A stretch of DNA of 36,094 bases from Actinomycetota bacterium (GTDB lineage: Bacteria > Actinomycetota > Thermoleophilia > Gaiellales > Gaiellaceae): assembly GCA_005888365.1 (NCBI GenBank), contig VAWZ01000006.1, positions 1 through 36,094 of the forward strand, given 5' to 3'. Under the pieces are notes generated by a model. That model was not told the origin of the DNA and did not search any database. It saw nothing but the letters and a program-made list of their open reading frames with translations. Shown here one piece after another: positions 1 to 8,047 of this stretch. The position numbers and the translations under genes were made by a program. Position 1 is the first letter of the stretch. Each line of letters opens with the position of its first letter.

Positions 1-884
1 ACGCCCGAGCGCGTGAGGAACGTCCCGAAGAGCGAGAGCGAGAACGCTCCGATGACGAGGACCATGTTCCAGATGCGAAGCATCCCGCGCTTCTCCTGGA
101 TCATCACGGAGTGCAGGAATGCCGTCGCCGCAAGCCACGGCATCAGCGCCGCGTTCTCGACAGGATCCCACGCGTAGTAGCCGCCCCAGCCGACCTCGAC
201 GTACGCCCAGTGGGCGCCGAGCAGCTGTCCCACTCCGAGGGCGGTCCAGGCGACGAGCGTCCAGCGCCGCGTCGCGATGAGCCAGCGCTCGTCCGTCCGT
301 CCAGAGAGGAGGGCCGCCATGGCAAACGCGAACGGAACGGTGAGCCCGACGTATCCGAGGTAGAGCATCGGCGGGTGCGCGAGCATGTACGGGTTCTGCA
401 GGCTCGGGTTCATCCCGGCGCCGTCGGCAGGTGCGGATTGGGTCTCAAACGGGCTCGCTACCGCGACCAGGAGGAACGAGAAGAAGACCGCGACGGCCGC
501 GAACACCGGCACCACCCACACGATCAGGTCTCCCGCCCAGCGCCGGTTGAGCCTCACTGCGAGGGCGCCGAAGCCCGTCAGCACGAGGAGCCAGAGAAGC
601 AGCGAGCCCGCCTGGCCGCCCCAGAAGGCAGAGATCGTGTACTGCGTCGGGAGCTCCCGGCTCGTCGTGTCCGCGACGTAGACGAACGAGAAGTCGTGCC
701 GAACGAGTGCCATGAGGAGGACGACTGCCGCAACGAGCGTCGAGCCGAACGCGGCGACGAGTGCATTCCGCGCGGAGAGCGCCAGCCGCCGGCGACCGAG
801 GTGAGCGGCCGCCGCCCCCGCTACGAGGGCGTACAGGACGAGCCCGAAGGTGACGAGGAGGGCAGCACGACCCAGCTCGGGCAT
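1..884 (-). CDS. ccmF: Cytochrome c-type biogenesis protein CcmF (3' part beyond window)
   Basis: Integral membrane subunit of the system I heme lyase that joins heme, delivered by CcmE, to apocytochrome c outside the membrane. I translated the minus strand from ATG at 882-884, beginning MPELGRAALLVTFGLVLYAL, and it stays open to the left edge, giving about 294 visible residues of a protein usually well over 600. Many hydrophobic segments are visible. The WWD-type signature WGGYYAWDPVENAALMPWL lies in the last third of the visible part and is diagnostic for the CcmF/CcsA heme-handling family. The gene starts 13 bases after the ccmE stop, so the two form one operon continuing leftwards, presumably into further ccm genes. 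Truncation is by the window edge only. Confidence 0.95.
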   Translation of the reverse strand, partial: MPELGRAALLVTFGLVLYALVAGAAAAHLGRRRLALSARNALVAAFGSTLVAAVVLLMALVRHDFSFVYVADTTSRELPTQYTISAFWGGQAGSLLLWLLVLTGFGALAVRLNRRWAGDLIVWVVPVFAAVAVFFSFLLVAVASPFETQSAPADGAGMNPSLQNPYMLAHPPMLYLGYVGLTVPFAFAMAALLSGRTDERWLIATRRWTLVAWTALGVGQLLGAHWAYVEVGWGGYYAWDPVENAALMPWLAATAFLHSVMIQEKRGMLRIWNMVLVIGAFSLSLFGTFLTRSG

Positions 885-897
885 CAGAGAACCCGGC

Positions 898-1302
898 TCA
901 GGCGCCGCTCTTCTTCGGCGAGTACTTGGATGGGCACTTCGTGATCATCGTGCCCGGCTCCGCGAGAAAAGTTCCGCTGTGGACCCGGCCGGTGACGACG
1001 ATGTCCCTTCCGGCCCTGAACAGGTCCGGAACCGAGCCGCGGTAGACGACGCGAACCGCAGTCGACCGATCACCCTGCACGTCCCGCAACGCGAACCGAA
1101 GGCCGCTCGCGTGTGCGTCCCCCGAGACGGGCCCGACGACACGGCCCGCGAGCTGCACCTTGCCCGTATGTCGTGCGAGCGCGCTCGGCTGGATCGACGG
1201 ATTGCCGCCGCCCGCGATCGAGGTGTAGAGAAGGAAGATCGCGAGTACCGCCGCGACCGAGAGCGCGATCACCAGCCGCGCCGGACTCGCCTGGTGTCCC
1301 AC
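898..1302 (-). CDS. ccmE: Cytochrome c maturation heme chaperone CcmE, CxxxY type
   Basis: Membrane-anchored heme chaperone that binds heme covalently outside the membrane and passes it to the CcmF lyase. The protein has 134 residues: an N-terminal anchor (about 9-30) followed by an OB-fold beta domain (about 45-120). The heme-attachment motif is CPSKY (C123 to Y127), i.e. CxxxY instead of the HxxxY of E. coli CcmE; CxxxY forms are known from archaea and some sulfate reducers. Start is GTG at 1302, preceded by TAGACT with a 6-base spacer and no Shine-Dalgarno, suggesting a leaderless mRNA. It is the first gene of the operon with ccmF. Confidence 0.93.
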   Translation of the reverse strand: MGHQASPARLVIALSVAAVLAIFLLYTSIAGGGNPSIQPSALARHTGKVQLAGRVVGPVSGDAHASGLRFALRDVQGDRSTAVRVVYRGSVPDLFRAGRDIVVTGRVHSGTFLAEPGTMITKCPSKYSPKKSGA

Positions 1303-1308
1303 GGCGAA

Positions 1309-1314
1309 AGTCTA
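1309..1314 (-). promoter_or_regulatory. -10 element of leaderless ccmE promoter
   Basis: TAGACT on the minus strand, 6 bases before the GTG of ccmE; no ribosome binding site lies between them. Confidence 0.6.
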
Positions 1315-1387
1315 GCCCCGGCTGGTCCGTGACCTGCTCGGAACCGACCAAGCCGGTACCTCGCAGAGGCGAACGCCTGGGACGGAA

Positions 1388-1645
1388 CTACGCGGCGTCG
1401 CGCTCGACGAGCCGAGGCCCTCGGAGCCCTCGATCGGGAATCCGGTACCCGTGGTCGAGGCAGAGGGCTCCCGGTGAGTCCTCGGTCAGGGCGTCGCAGT
1501 ACCCCTTCCCGTACGCGGCGCGGATGAACGCCGCGACGACGTCGAGGTTCCACTCGTGGACGTCGGCCGCCTCCCGCCAGAGATCGGCGACGCGGAGATC
1601 GATGTCGAGCTCGAGAAGATCGATTCGGCTGGGCGCGTTGGACAC
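1388..1645 (-). CDS. Small hypothetical protein, 85 aa
   Basis: I do not recognise a family. The minus-strand frame is open well upstream of 1645, but GTG at 1645 (VSNAPSRIDLLELDI) is preferred because TACGCT stands 6 bases before it, the arrangement seen at many other starts here. The product is acidic and probably helical in the middle (DLWREAADVHEWNLDVVAAF) and ends with LCLDHGYRIPDRGLRGPRLVERDAA-type charged residues; it has no signal peptide or membrane segment. It lies 47 bases after the upstream gene ending at 1693 and has its own apparent promoter. Codon usage matches neighbouring genes. Start and function are uncertain. Confidence 0.55.
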   Translation of the reverse strand: MSNAPSRIDLLELDIDLRVADLWREAADVHEWNLDVVAAFIRAAYGKGYCDALTEDSPGALCLDHGYRIPDRGLRGPRLVERDAA

Positions 1646-1651
1646 GCTCCG

Positions 1652-1657
1652 AGCGTA
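1652..1657 (-). promoter_or_regulatory. -10 element of leaderless promoter for the 85-aa gene
   Basis: TACGCT on the minus strand, 6 bases before GTG 1645. It decides the start in a frame that is open much further upstream. Confidence 0.5.
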
Positions 1658-1692
1658 CGCATCCGCCCGGACAGCACCGATCCGTCGACCGG

Positions 1693-2118
1693 CTATACCT
1701 CCTCGGAGCGCACGGTGAAGGCGAGCGTCCAGTCCTGGTGCGATTCGCCGTCGATCGTGAGCCGCCATTCGTATCTGCCCGGCTCGAGCGGGAGCGGCGT
1801 CGAGTTCATCGCGACCGGGAAATCGAGTGGTGTGCCCGGCTTCAAACCGGGCGGACGGCCCACCTCGAAGTCGCCGCCGAAAGCGACAGGCTGGTCTTCG
1901 TCGTCATCGGTCTCGAGCACGACCGGCTCGCCGTCCGCGTCGAGGAGCTGCACGGCAAACGCGTGCACCGTGTTCGACTGATCCCAGGGAACCTGGATCA
2001 GCAATGCGATGCCGAACGGCGCGGGCTCCGGGCCGGTCTGCGACCATCCCCCTCCGACGATCGTCAGCTTGCCGTCGGAGACGACCGCGTAGTCCGCGAG
2101 CAGCATGGTCGCCTTCAC
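1693..2118 (-). CDS. Conserved hypothetical protein (DUF6941-like)
   Basis: A 141-residue protein beginning MKATMLLADYAVVSDGKLTI. The opening block, VGGGWSQTGPEP and PFGIALLIQVPWDQ, resembles a family of small actinobacterial proteins I know as DUF6941; that match is from memory and unverified. A beta-sandwich is likely: short alternating strands and a late block LEPGRYEWRLTIDGE like an immunoglobulin-type fold. There is no signal peptide, membrane segment or catalytic motif. Start is GTG at 2118, which lies inside a perfect inverted repeat (2111-2129); an in-frame ATG four codons later is an alternative. The gene is divergent from the MBL-fold gene. Confidence 0.75.
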   Translation of the reverse strand: MKATMLLADYAVVSDGKLTIVGGGWSQTGPEPAPFGIALLIQVPWDQSNTVHAFAVQLLDADGEPVVLETDDDEDQPVAFGGDFEVGRPPGLKPGTPLDFPVAMNSTPLPLEPGRYEWRLTIDGESHQDWTLAFTVRSEEV

Positions 2119-2129
2119 GTCGTGAAGGC
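2111..2129. promoter_or_regulatory. Inverted repeat over the start of the DUF6941-like gene
   Basis: GCCTTCAC, 3 bases, GTGAAGGC: a perfect 8-bp dyad. It covers the GTG start of the minus-strand gene and lies just before the promoter of the divergent plus-strand gene, so it could be an operator or a translation-blocking hairpin. Confidence 0.4.
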
Positions 2130-2146
2130 AATCACATCGAGGGCAC

Positions 2147-2152
2147 TAGCAT
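2147..2152 (+). promoter_or_regulatory. -10 element of leaderless MBL-fold gene
   Basis: TAGCAT, 7 bases before GTG 2160. The ATG at 2151 overlaps this hexamer, so the downstream GTG is the likelier start. Confidence 0.5.
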
Positions 2153-2159
2153 GGACGGC

Positions 2160-2786
2160 GTGGCGGAGCCTCCTGTTGTTGCGGATCACCTCGAGGAGGT
2201 CGTCCCTGGCGTCTTCCACTGGAGCGCCGCGAACCCTCGCATCGGCGGAACGCAGAGCGCCTCCCACGCGGTGCGCACCGAATCTGGCGAGACGGTGCTC
2301 ATCGACCCGATCCGCCTCGTCGACGAGGCCCTGGACCGGCTCGCTCCGGTGACGGCGATCGTGCTCACCGCCGCGACCCACCAGCGGGCTTCCTGGCGCT
2401 ATCGAAAAGTCTTCGGTGCGGCGGTCTTCTTACCGAAAGGCTCTCGCACGACCGAAGAGAAGCCCGACGAGCAGTACGGGGCGGGCGACGTCCTCCCAGG
2501 TCCGCTCGAGGCCGTGCACACCCCTGGCCCCGAGGATCCCCACTACGCGCTCCTGCGCCGCGAGACCCCGAGCGTCCTCTTCTGCCCCGACCTCGTGCAA
2601 GTGGAGAACGACGAGCTCGCGCTGGTGCCGGGTGAGTACCAGGACGATCCGGACGAGGCGCGACGTAGCATCGAGCGTCTGCTCGAGCTGCCATTCGAGG
2701 TCCTCTGCCTCGACCACGGGTCACCCCTTACGAACGACCCGAAGACCGCGCTCCGGACGTTGTTGGCGGAGCCGACAGGGCCGTGA
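2160..2786 (+). CDS. Metallo-beta-lactamase-fold protein with incomplete metal site
   Basis: A 208-residue protein from GTG 2160 (VAEPPVVADHLEEVVPGVFHW). The order of elements follows the MBL fold: PGVFHW opening strand, GETVLIDP, the loop after AIVLTA, EAVHTPG, SVLFCPDLV and a late LCLDHGSPL. The HxHxDH signature is missing: the loop reads TAATHQRASWR with only H74. H120, H128, D144 and H186 remain. A classic two-metal hydrolase is therefore unlikely; a one-metal, non-enzymatic or binding role is possible. Its TGA overlaps the GTG of the next gene (GTGA), so the two are translationally coupled. ATG 2151 would add three residues. Confidence 0.75.
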   Translation: MAEPPVVADHLEEVVPGVFHWSAANPRIGGTQSASHAVRTESGETVLIDPIRLVDEALDRLAPVTAIVLTAATHQRASWRYRKVFGAAVFLPKGSRTTEEKPDEQYGAGDVLPGPLEAVHTPGPEDPHYALLRRETPSVLFCPDLVQVENDELALVPGEYQDDPDEARRSIERLLELPFEVLCLDHGSPLTNDPKTALRTLLAEPTGP

Positions 2787-3619
2787 GGACGCAGACGCGC
2801 GCGATCCGGGTGGGCCCCGCGCGGATGCCCTCTCGCGAGTCGCCCGAGAAGGCGATCGAGGTCGTCCTGGAGCGGGGCTACGCAGCGTGCGAGGTCGACT
2901 TCGAGAGCGGATTCTGGATGGACTATCCCTTCGCCGAGCGGCTGGGCGAGCTGGCGGGCGAGAACGACGTCGCGCTCTCGGTGCACGCGCCGCTCTTCGG
3001 CTTCATGGGGCACCTCGAGGCCGAGGGGCGGAAGTACACCTCCGCGGTCGGAGCGCTCGACCGGAGCGCGGGAATCGCCGCGGCGTCCGGGGCCGAGCTC
3101 GTCGTCTTCCATCCCGGCTTCCTCCTCGGTCGTACCCGCGAGGACGCCATCGACGCCGTCGTCGAGCAGCTCTCTGTGCTACGCGAGCGGCTGGAGGGCA
3201 AGGACCGAGCGGTCCCGTTCGGTATCGAGGTGATGGGCCGCGTCCGCGACCTCGGCTCACTCGAGGACGTCGTCGAGATCTCGGGCAGGACGGGCTGGGT
3301 CCGCCCGGTGCTGGACTTCGCGCACATGCACGCGACGAGCGACGGTGGCTTCACCGGCGTGGAGCCGTTTGCCGCGGCGCTCGAGTCCGCAGACGACGTG
3401 CTCGCCCGGGACGTCCCGTTCCACATCCACTTCTCCGACATCGCCTTCGCGAACAGGAACGAGACCAAGCACCTCGCGTACGGCGAAGGGACGTTGCGCG
3501 CCGAGCCGCTGCGAGACGCCCTCGGACGCTTCGAGCGGCCGGCGACCGTCATCTCCGAGTCGCCCGACGAGGCGTCGAGTCAGGCGATTCGCGCGATTCT
3601 CGTGGAGGGCAAGTCTTAG
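2783..3619 (+). CDS. Endonuclease IV / xylose-isomerase-like TIM barrel
   Basis: A 278-residue TIM-barrel protein of the AP endonuclease 2 superfamily. Metal ligands of E. coli Nfo have counterparts at almost the same numbering: H68, H110, E149, D178, H181, H216, H230 and E259, in the motifs SVHAPL, VVFHPG, FGIEVMG, VLDFAHMH, FHIHFSD and ISESP. The Asp of the Nfo D-x-H pair before H230 is replaced by Thr (TKH), so the trinuclear site is altered. It may be an AP endonuclease or a sugar isomerase/epimerase relative; length fits Nfo. GTG start overlaps the MBL-fold gene stop by 4 bases; an ATG 14 codons later is an alternative. It overlaps the convergent cyclase gene by 4 bases. Confidence 0.8.
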   Translation: MRTQTRAIRVGPARMPSRESPEKAIEVVLERGYAACEVDFESGFWMDYPFAERLGELAGENDVALSVHAPLFGFMGHLEAEGRKYTSAVGALDRSAGIAAASGAELVVFHPGFLLGRTREDAIDAVVEQLSVLRERLEGKDRAVPFGIEVMGRVRDLGSLEDVVEISGRTGWVRPVLDFAHMHATSDGGFTGVEPFAAALESADDVLARDVPFHIHFSDIAFANRNETKHLAYGEGTLRAEPLRDALGRFERPATVISESPDEASSQAIRAILVEGKS

Positions 3620-6558
3620 GCGACGCGGGCCGCGTCCTCGGACGGCGAGAGCTCCGCGAGCCGCTCCTCGTACTCGGCGGCCTCTTCCTCGAGCCCCTGG
3701 TCGTGCATCACGCCTGCGAGGAGCTTGAGCGGTGCGAGCTCCAGAACCCTGAGATTCGCGTCCTGCGCGAGCTCGAGCGCCGTTCGTAGCAGCTCGGTCG
3801 CCTCGTCGCGACGCCCCTGCGCCGCGCGCACCGCTCCCAGGGCCGCGGTCGTCACGCTGACGCCCTGCGGGTCCTGACGCACGACGTTCGCGCGCGCCTC
3901 GAGCGCCAGTCGCTCGGCCTCCTCCAGCTTGCCGACGTCCACGAGGGTCTGCGCGAGGGCGGCCTGGTATTCGGGAAGAATCGCGCGGTCGCCGCGCGCG
4001 ACCGTGATGCTGACGGTCTCGCGCAGAAGCCTCTCGGCCCGCTTGTGGTCGTCTCGAACACGCGCGAGCTTCCCGAGCCTGTGGAGAGCTGCGGCCTCCG
4101 AGGACCCGAGCCCGAGCTCGACGGCCGTGGTGCGAACCTCCTCGAACACGGTCTCGGCTGCATCGAGCTCTCCCTTGACCATGAGGAAGCCCCCATACGA
4201 GAGCGTCGTTCCGACCCGGGCGCGCACGCTCCCGCTCTCACCCGAAAGCTCGAGCGCCCGGGTCAGCAGGCGCTCCGCCTCGTCGAGCTCGAGCCGGATG
4301 ACGTGGGAGCGGGCGAGGGACGTCGCGGCGATCGTCTGCAGGTCCTTCCGGTCGGCGTCGACGGCGATCTCGAAGGCCTTCTCCATGTGCCGGATCCAGC
4401 CGTCCATGTTTCCCTGCCACGCGTCGATCGTCGCCGCAGCCGACAGCGTGTCGAAGTGCGCGACCGGGTCGTCCTGTCCCGACAGGAGCTCGAGCGCTTC
4501 GTCGACGATCTCCTCTGCCCGGGTGGGGTCTCCGTCGCGCTTGAGCACTGCCTCGCTCAGCGCCGTCAGCGCGAGCGCCTCGATCACAGGCTCTCCCTGA
4601 TTACGCGCCTCGTTGCGCACCTTCGGCATCTCGACCTCGACGGTCGCCAGATCCTGCATCCGCCACGCGGCTCGAGCCGCGACCCAGCGAGCGCCGAGCG
4701 TCGGCCGCAGCTCGAGCGCCCGCGTGCCGAGCTTGCGGGCGGTGGGATAGGCCTCGCGCGCGATCGCGCGCTTCGCCGCCTTGACGAGGGCCGACGCGGT
4801 CGTCTCGGCGAGCTCCTGTGGAGGAGCGCCGTCGAGCTCGGTCATCAGGTCGACCGCCTGATCGAGGTGGTAGGCGCGGATCTCCAGCAACTCCTCGCCC
4901 GTGCGCTCTCCGAGCCACTCCGCGAACCGCGCGTGGTGCTGCGCGCGCGCGAGCTTCGCAAGGCCCGTATAGGCGACCTCCCTGATGAGCAGGTGCTTGA
5001 AGCGGTAGGCCGTCTCGCCGGAGATCGAGGAGCGCGGCTCGCGCAGCAGGAACTCCCGCATCAGGAGGTCGTCGAGCAGCACGTCTACGTCCTCGAGGTC
5101 GGGCGAGAGGTGCGCGACGGCGCCCTGCCAGAACACCCGTCCGATGACCGCTCCGCGCTGAAGCAGCGTCTTCGCGGGCGTGGACAGGTAGTCGATCCGC
5201 GCCGCGATCAGCGCCTGCAGGGTGTCCGGGATGCGGTCGGCGCGACCGTCGTCTCCGCTCTCGACGAGCATCCGGATGGTCTCCTCCACGAAGAGTGGAT
5301 TGCCCTCGGTGCGCGCGAGCATCTCGCGTGGCAGCGCCGGGGGCGTCGGAACCTGCTCGAGCAGCTTCTCGACGAGGAGGAGGCTCTCGTCCTCGGACAG
5401 CGCCTCGAGCTCGATCGCTGTCGACCGCACACGGCCGCCGCCCCAGCCGGGCCGCGCGTCGAGAAGCTCGGCCCGTGCGAGGCAGAGGATGAGCAGCGGC
5501 GCCCGAACCCAGTCGGCCACGTGCTCGATCAGGTCGAGGAGCGGCTCCTCCGCCCAGTGGATGTCCTCGAAGAAGAGGACGAGCGGCTGGACGTCGGCGA
5601 GCGTCTCCATGATGTCGCGTGCCGCCCAGGCGATCTCCTGCGGGCTCCTCTCGCCCTCGAGGGCTTCGAGCATGCCCGAGGCGAGCCCGAGGACGTCGGC
5701 GACCGTCTCCTCCTCGCAGCACGCGCGGAGCTTCTCGAACGCCTCCTCGAGCGGATCGTCGTCCGAGATGCCGGCCGCGGCCTTGATCATCTCGGCGAGC
5801 GGCCAGTACGTCACGCCTTCCCCGTAGGGAAGACAGCGTCCCGTGAGGACGCTTGCGCGCTCGAGTCCGTCGAGAAACTCGCGCGCGAGCCGACTCTTGC
5901 CCACGCCCGGCTCGCCGTAGATCGTGAAGAGATGCGCGCGGCCGTCGCGGGTGACGCGCGAGAAGGTGTTCTCGAGAAGCTCGAGCTCTGCGTCCCGGCC
6001 GACGAGCGCGGCCCGCGGGCCGAGTGGACGTCCCGGGCCGTCGACGGCGTCGACGAGACGCCACGCACGTGACGGTCCATCGAGGCCCTTCAGCTCGAGC
6101 GGGCCGGCGTCCTCGACCACCAAGCCGGCGGCTGCGAGGCGATGCGCCGTCGGTCCGAGGAGGATCTCCCCGGGCGCCGCGACCTGCTGCAGGCGAGCCG
6201 CGGTGTTGACCGCCTCGCCAGTCACGAACGTCGACTCCGCGTCGTCGACGAGCAGCTCACCGGCCTCGATGCCGATGCGCGCCTGCAATCCGAGGTCGGT
6301 CACTGCCAAACGCATCGCGAGGGCAGCTCTCGCTGCCCGCTGCGCGTCGTCTTCGTGCGCCCGCTGGACGCCGAACGCGGCGAGCACCGCGTCCCCGGCG
6401 AACTTCTCGACGATCCCGCCGTGCACGGCAACGCAGTGCGAGACGGTCTCGAAGAACTCGGTGACGCGACGCCGGACGACCTCCGGGTCGCTCCCGACGA
6501 CGAGGCCCGTGGAGTCGACCAAGTCGACGAACAGGACCGTGGCAAGCTTTCGCTCCAT
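3616..6558 (-). CDS. Class III cyclase-domain / AAA ATPase / TPR signalling protein
   Basis: A 980-residue cytosolic multidomain protein. Residues 1-170 form a class III nucleotidyl cyclase domain: metal Asp D12 (FVDLVDST) and D56 (EKFAGDAVLAAFG), Lys K52, and N118 and R122 (VNTAARL). The second purine-selecting position, seven before N118, is Phe, so cAMP synthesis is not assured. Residues about 183-450 are an AAA/STAND ATPase with Walker A GEPGVGKS (215-222) and Walker B VLFFED (327-332). The remainder is a long helical TPR-like region. Such proteins usually act as regulators driven by ligand or partner binding. TACAAT lies 6 bases before the ATG, so expression is probably leaderless and monocistronic. 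Confidence 0.9.
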   Translation of the reverse strand: MERKLATVLFVDLVDSTGLVVGSDPEVVRRRVTEFFETVSHCVAVHGGIVEKFAGDAVLAAFGVQRAHEDDAQRAARAALAMRLAVTDLGLQARIGIEAGELLVDDAESTFVTGEAVNTAARLQQVAAPGEILLGPTAHRLAAAGLVVEDAGPLELKGLDGPSRAWRLVDAVDGPGRPLGPRAALVGRDAELELLENTFSRVTRDGRAHLFTIYGEPGVGKSRLAREFLDGLERASVLTGRCLPYGEGVTYWPLAEMIKAAAGISDDDPLEEAFEKLRACCEEETVADVLGLASGMLEALEGERSPQEIAWAARDIMETLADVQPLVLFFEDIHWAEEPLLDLIEHVADWVRAPLLILCLARAELLDARPGWGGGRVRSTAIELEALSEDESLLLVEKLLEQVPTPPALPREMLARTEGNPLFVEETIRMLVESGDDGRADRIPDTLQALIAARIDYLSTPAKTLLQRGAVIGRVFWQGAVAHLSPDLEDVDVLLDDLLMREFLLREPRSSISGETAYRFKHLLIREVAYTGLAKLARAQHHARFAEWLGERTGEELLEIRAYHLDQAVDLMTELDGAPPQELAETTASALVKAAKRAIAREAYPTARKLGTRALELRPTLGARWVAARAAWRMQDLATVEVEMPKVRNEARNQGEPVIEALALTALSEAVLKRDGDPTRAEEIVDEALELLSGQDDPVAHFDTLSAAATIDAWQGNMDGWIRHMEKAFEIAVDADRKDLQTIAATSLARSHVIRLELDEAERLLTRALELSGESGSVRARVGTTLSYGGFLMVKGELDAAETVFEEVRTTAVELGLGSSEAAALHRLGKLARVRDDHKRAERLLRETVSITVARGDRAILPEYQAALAQTLVDVGKLEEAERLALEARANVVRQDPQGVSVTTAALGAVRAAQGRRDEATELLRTALELAQDANLRVLELAPLKLLAGVMHDQGLEEEAAEYEERLAELSPSEDAARVA

Positions 6559-6564
6559 CGTTGA

Positions 6565-6570
6565 ATTGTA
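6565..6570 (-). promoter_or_regulatory. -10 element of leaderless cyclase gene
   Basis: TACAAT on the minus strand, 6 bases before ATG 6558; one mismatch from the TATAAT consensus. No clear -35 was found. Confidence 0.65.
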
Positions 6571-6629
6571 GAAACGACGGGAGTAGCCCAGGACGTTCCC
6601 GCCGAGGCGAGATCGCTAGCGCGCTTCGC

Positions 6630-7946
6630 TCAACCCGACGATTGCGCAGCGAGGAGCCAGGGCCATGGGTTCCGCGACTCGTTTCGCCGGAGCGTCGCGA
6701 GCACGTGGCCGCTCGAGAGGTCGACCACCTCCATGCTTCCCTGTGCGACCCAGACGTATCCGACGGGCCCGTCCGGCTCGATTCGTCGGTCCTCTCCCTG
6801 ATGGAGCCCCCACCGCTCCTTTCCGTCGAGCCCGAACGCGAGCAGCCCCGGCGAGCTAGTGACCTGCGACCCCTCGTCCCACGCCCCGCCCTGGGCGATG
6901 ACGAGACCCGGCGTGACGGCGAAGTCGCTCGAGCCGTCGCTCAGCATCCGCGTGTGCCAGGAGCGGGTGTCGACGAGCTTGACGCCGGCCGGCTTCGCGA
7001 CCACGTGCTCCGTCTCCTTGCTGTCGCCTGCGATCGAGTAGTCGAAGCCCGAGACCGCGAGCACGCCGTCGCCGAGCCACCGTGCCTCACGCACCGGGCC
7101 CTCGATCGCCTTCGCCTCCGCCGATGGGGTGAGCCAGCGCAGGAAGCGCCGTACAAGCGACGGACTACCGAGGTCGTGGAGGGAGACCGAGAGCGTCTGT
7201 AGGTCGATCTCCGCGATCGGGCCGGACGCTGGTACGAGGAACGCCCGCCTTCCCTCGGGATCGACGGCGAAGCCGGGAGAGATCGTCCGAGCTCGGTAGT
7301 CCTGGCTCGACTCGTCGACGACCGTGCCGATGAGGACGTTCTCGACGACGGCCGTGCGCACGTTGCCGTCCGCGCTGACGATGACCACTCGTGCAGGCGC
7401 AAATGAGTCGTAGCTTCCAAGGAGCAGGACGAGCTCCTGGCCCGTCGAGCTAGTCGTCCAGGGAGCCGCCGGGAGTGACATATGTCGGAGGACGCGACGC
7501 TTGGTCGGATCCACGACGACTACCTCGGCGTCGCTCGAGTTCGACCTCGTGAGGACGGCGAGGAGTCGATTCGGACGCAGCCACGTGAGCGAGCTTGCGC
7601 AATCCATGGAGTTCGAGAGCCGAAGATCGCCGAGCACGCGCATCGCCCTCGCGTTGACGAAGCGAATCGAGGCGACTCCGGAGTCGATGCACTCGGCCAC
7701 CGCAAGCGTCGCCCGATCGGAGGAGAAGGCGTAGCTTCCGGTGTGGAAGGCGAGCGGAACCTTCCGACCTGAAAGCGGCTGAAGGGTGAGCCGCTGGAAC
7801 CAGGCGAGGGTGCCCGCCGGCCTGCGGGTCGAGATGCCGAGGACGGCGGACGGCTCCTTCGCGACGAGCGCCGGTCGGGCCGGCGACGACGGCGTCGCTG
7901 CGCCGGCCGTGAGAACGACGGCGATCGCCGTGAGCGGAACCGTCAT
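6630..7946 (-). CDS. Secreted beta-propeller-like protein
   Basis: A 438-residue exported protein. ATG 7946 gives a signal peptide (MTVPLTAIAVVLTAGAATPS) and follows a GAGAAGG ribosome site; the frame stays open upstream, but that extension is an arginine-rich non-coding-like stretch. The mature part is made of recurring short beta blocks such as VVVVDPTKRRVLRHMSL, GVKLVDTRSWHTRML and MEVVDLSSGHVLATL, typical of WD40/YVTN-like propellers that report a value then a formatted quantity. No catalytic residues stand out. Function is unknown. A similar but clearly different protein is encoded at 18301-19467, so the window carries two members of this general type. Confidence 0.75.
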   Translation of the reverse strand: MTVPLTAIAVVLTAGAATPSSPARPALVAKEPSAVLGISTRRPAGTLAWFQRLTLQPLSGRKVPLAFHTGSYAFSSDRATLAVAECIDSGVASIRFVNARAMRVLGDLRLSNSMDCASSLTWLRPNRLLAVLTRSNSSDAEVVVVDPTKRRVLRHMSLPAAPWTTSSTGQELVLLLGSYDSFAPARVVIVSADGNVRTAVVENVLIGTVVDESSQDYRARTISPGFAVDPEGRRAFLVPASGPIAEIDLQTLSVSLHDLGSPSLVRRFLRWLTPSAEAKAIEGPVREARWLGDGVLAVSGFDYSIAGDSKETEHVVAKPAGVKLVDTRSWHTRMLSDGSSDFAVTPGLVIAQGGAWDEGSQVTSSPGLLAFGLDGKERWGLHQGEDRRIEPDGPVGYVWVAQGSMEVVDLSSGHVLATLRRNESRNPWPWLLAAQSSG

Positions 7947-8035
7947 GCGCAACCTTCTCACCGGACCTCTACACCTCGCATACCGACGAGGTTCCCGGCG
8001 CGCACACGTCGTCCGGCGGTGCAAGGCCTCGGCTA

Positions 8036-8041
8036 TAGCAT
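8036..8041 (+). promoter_or_regulatory. -10 element of leaderless phosphomannomutase gene
   Basis: TAGCAT, 6 bases before GTG 8048, inside the palindrome GCTATAGC (8032-8039 region), which also offers TATAGC on the opposite strand. Confidence 0.55.
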
Positions 8042-8047
8042 CGACGC

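Noticed and set aside
2151-2153. ATG 2151 as start of the MBL-fold gene
   Set aside because: It overlaps the TAGCAT hexamer; GTG 2160 has the same spacing seen at many other genes.
4045-6072. 675-codon plus-strand ORF opposite the cyclase gene
   Set aside because: Antisense shadow of high-G+C coding sequence; no recognisable domains, while the minus strand encodes a complete multidomain protein.
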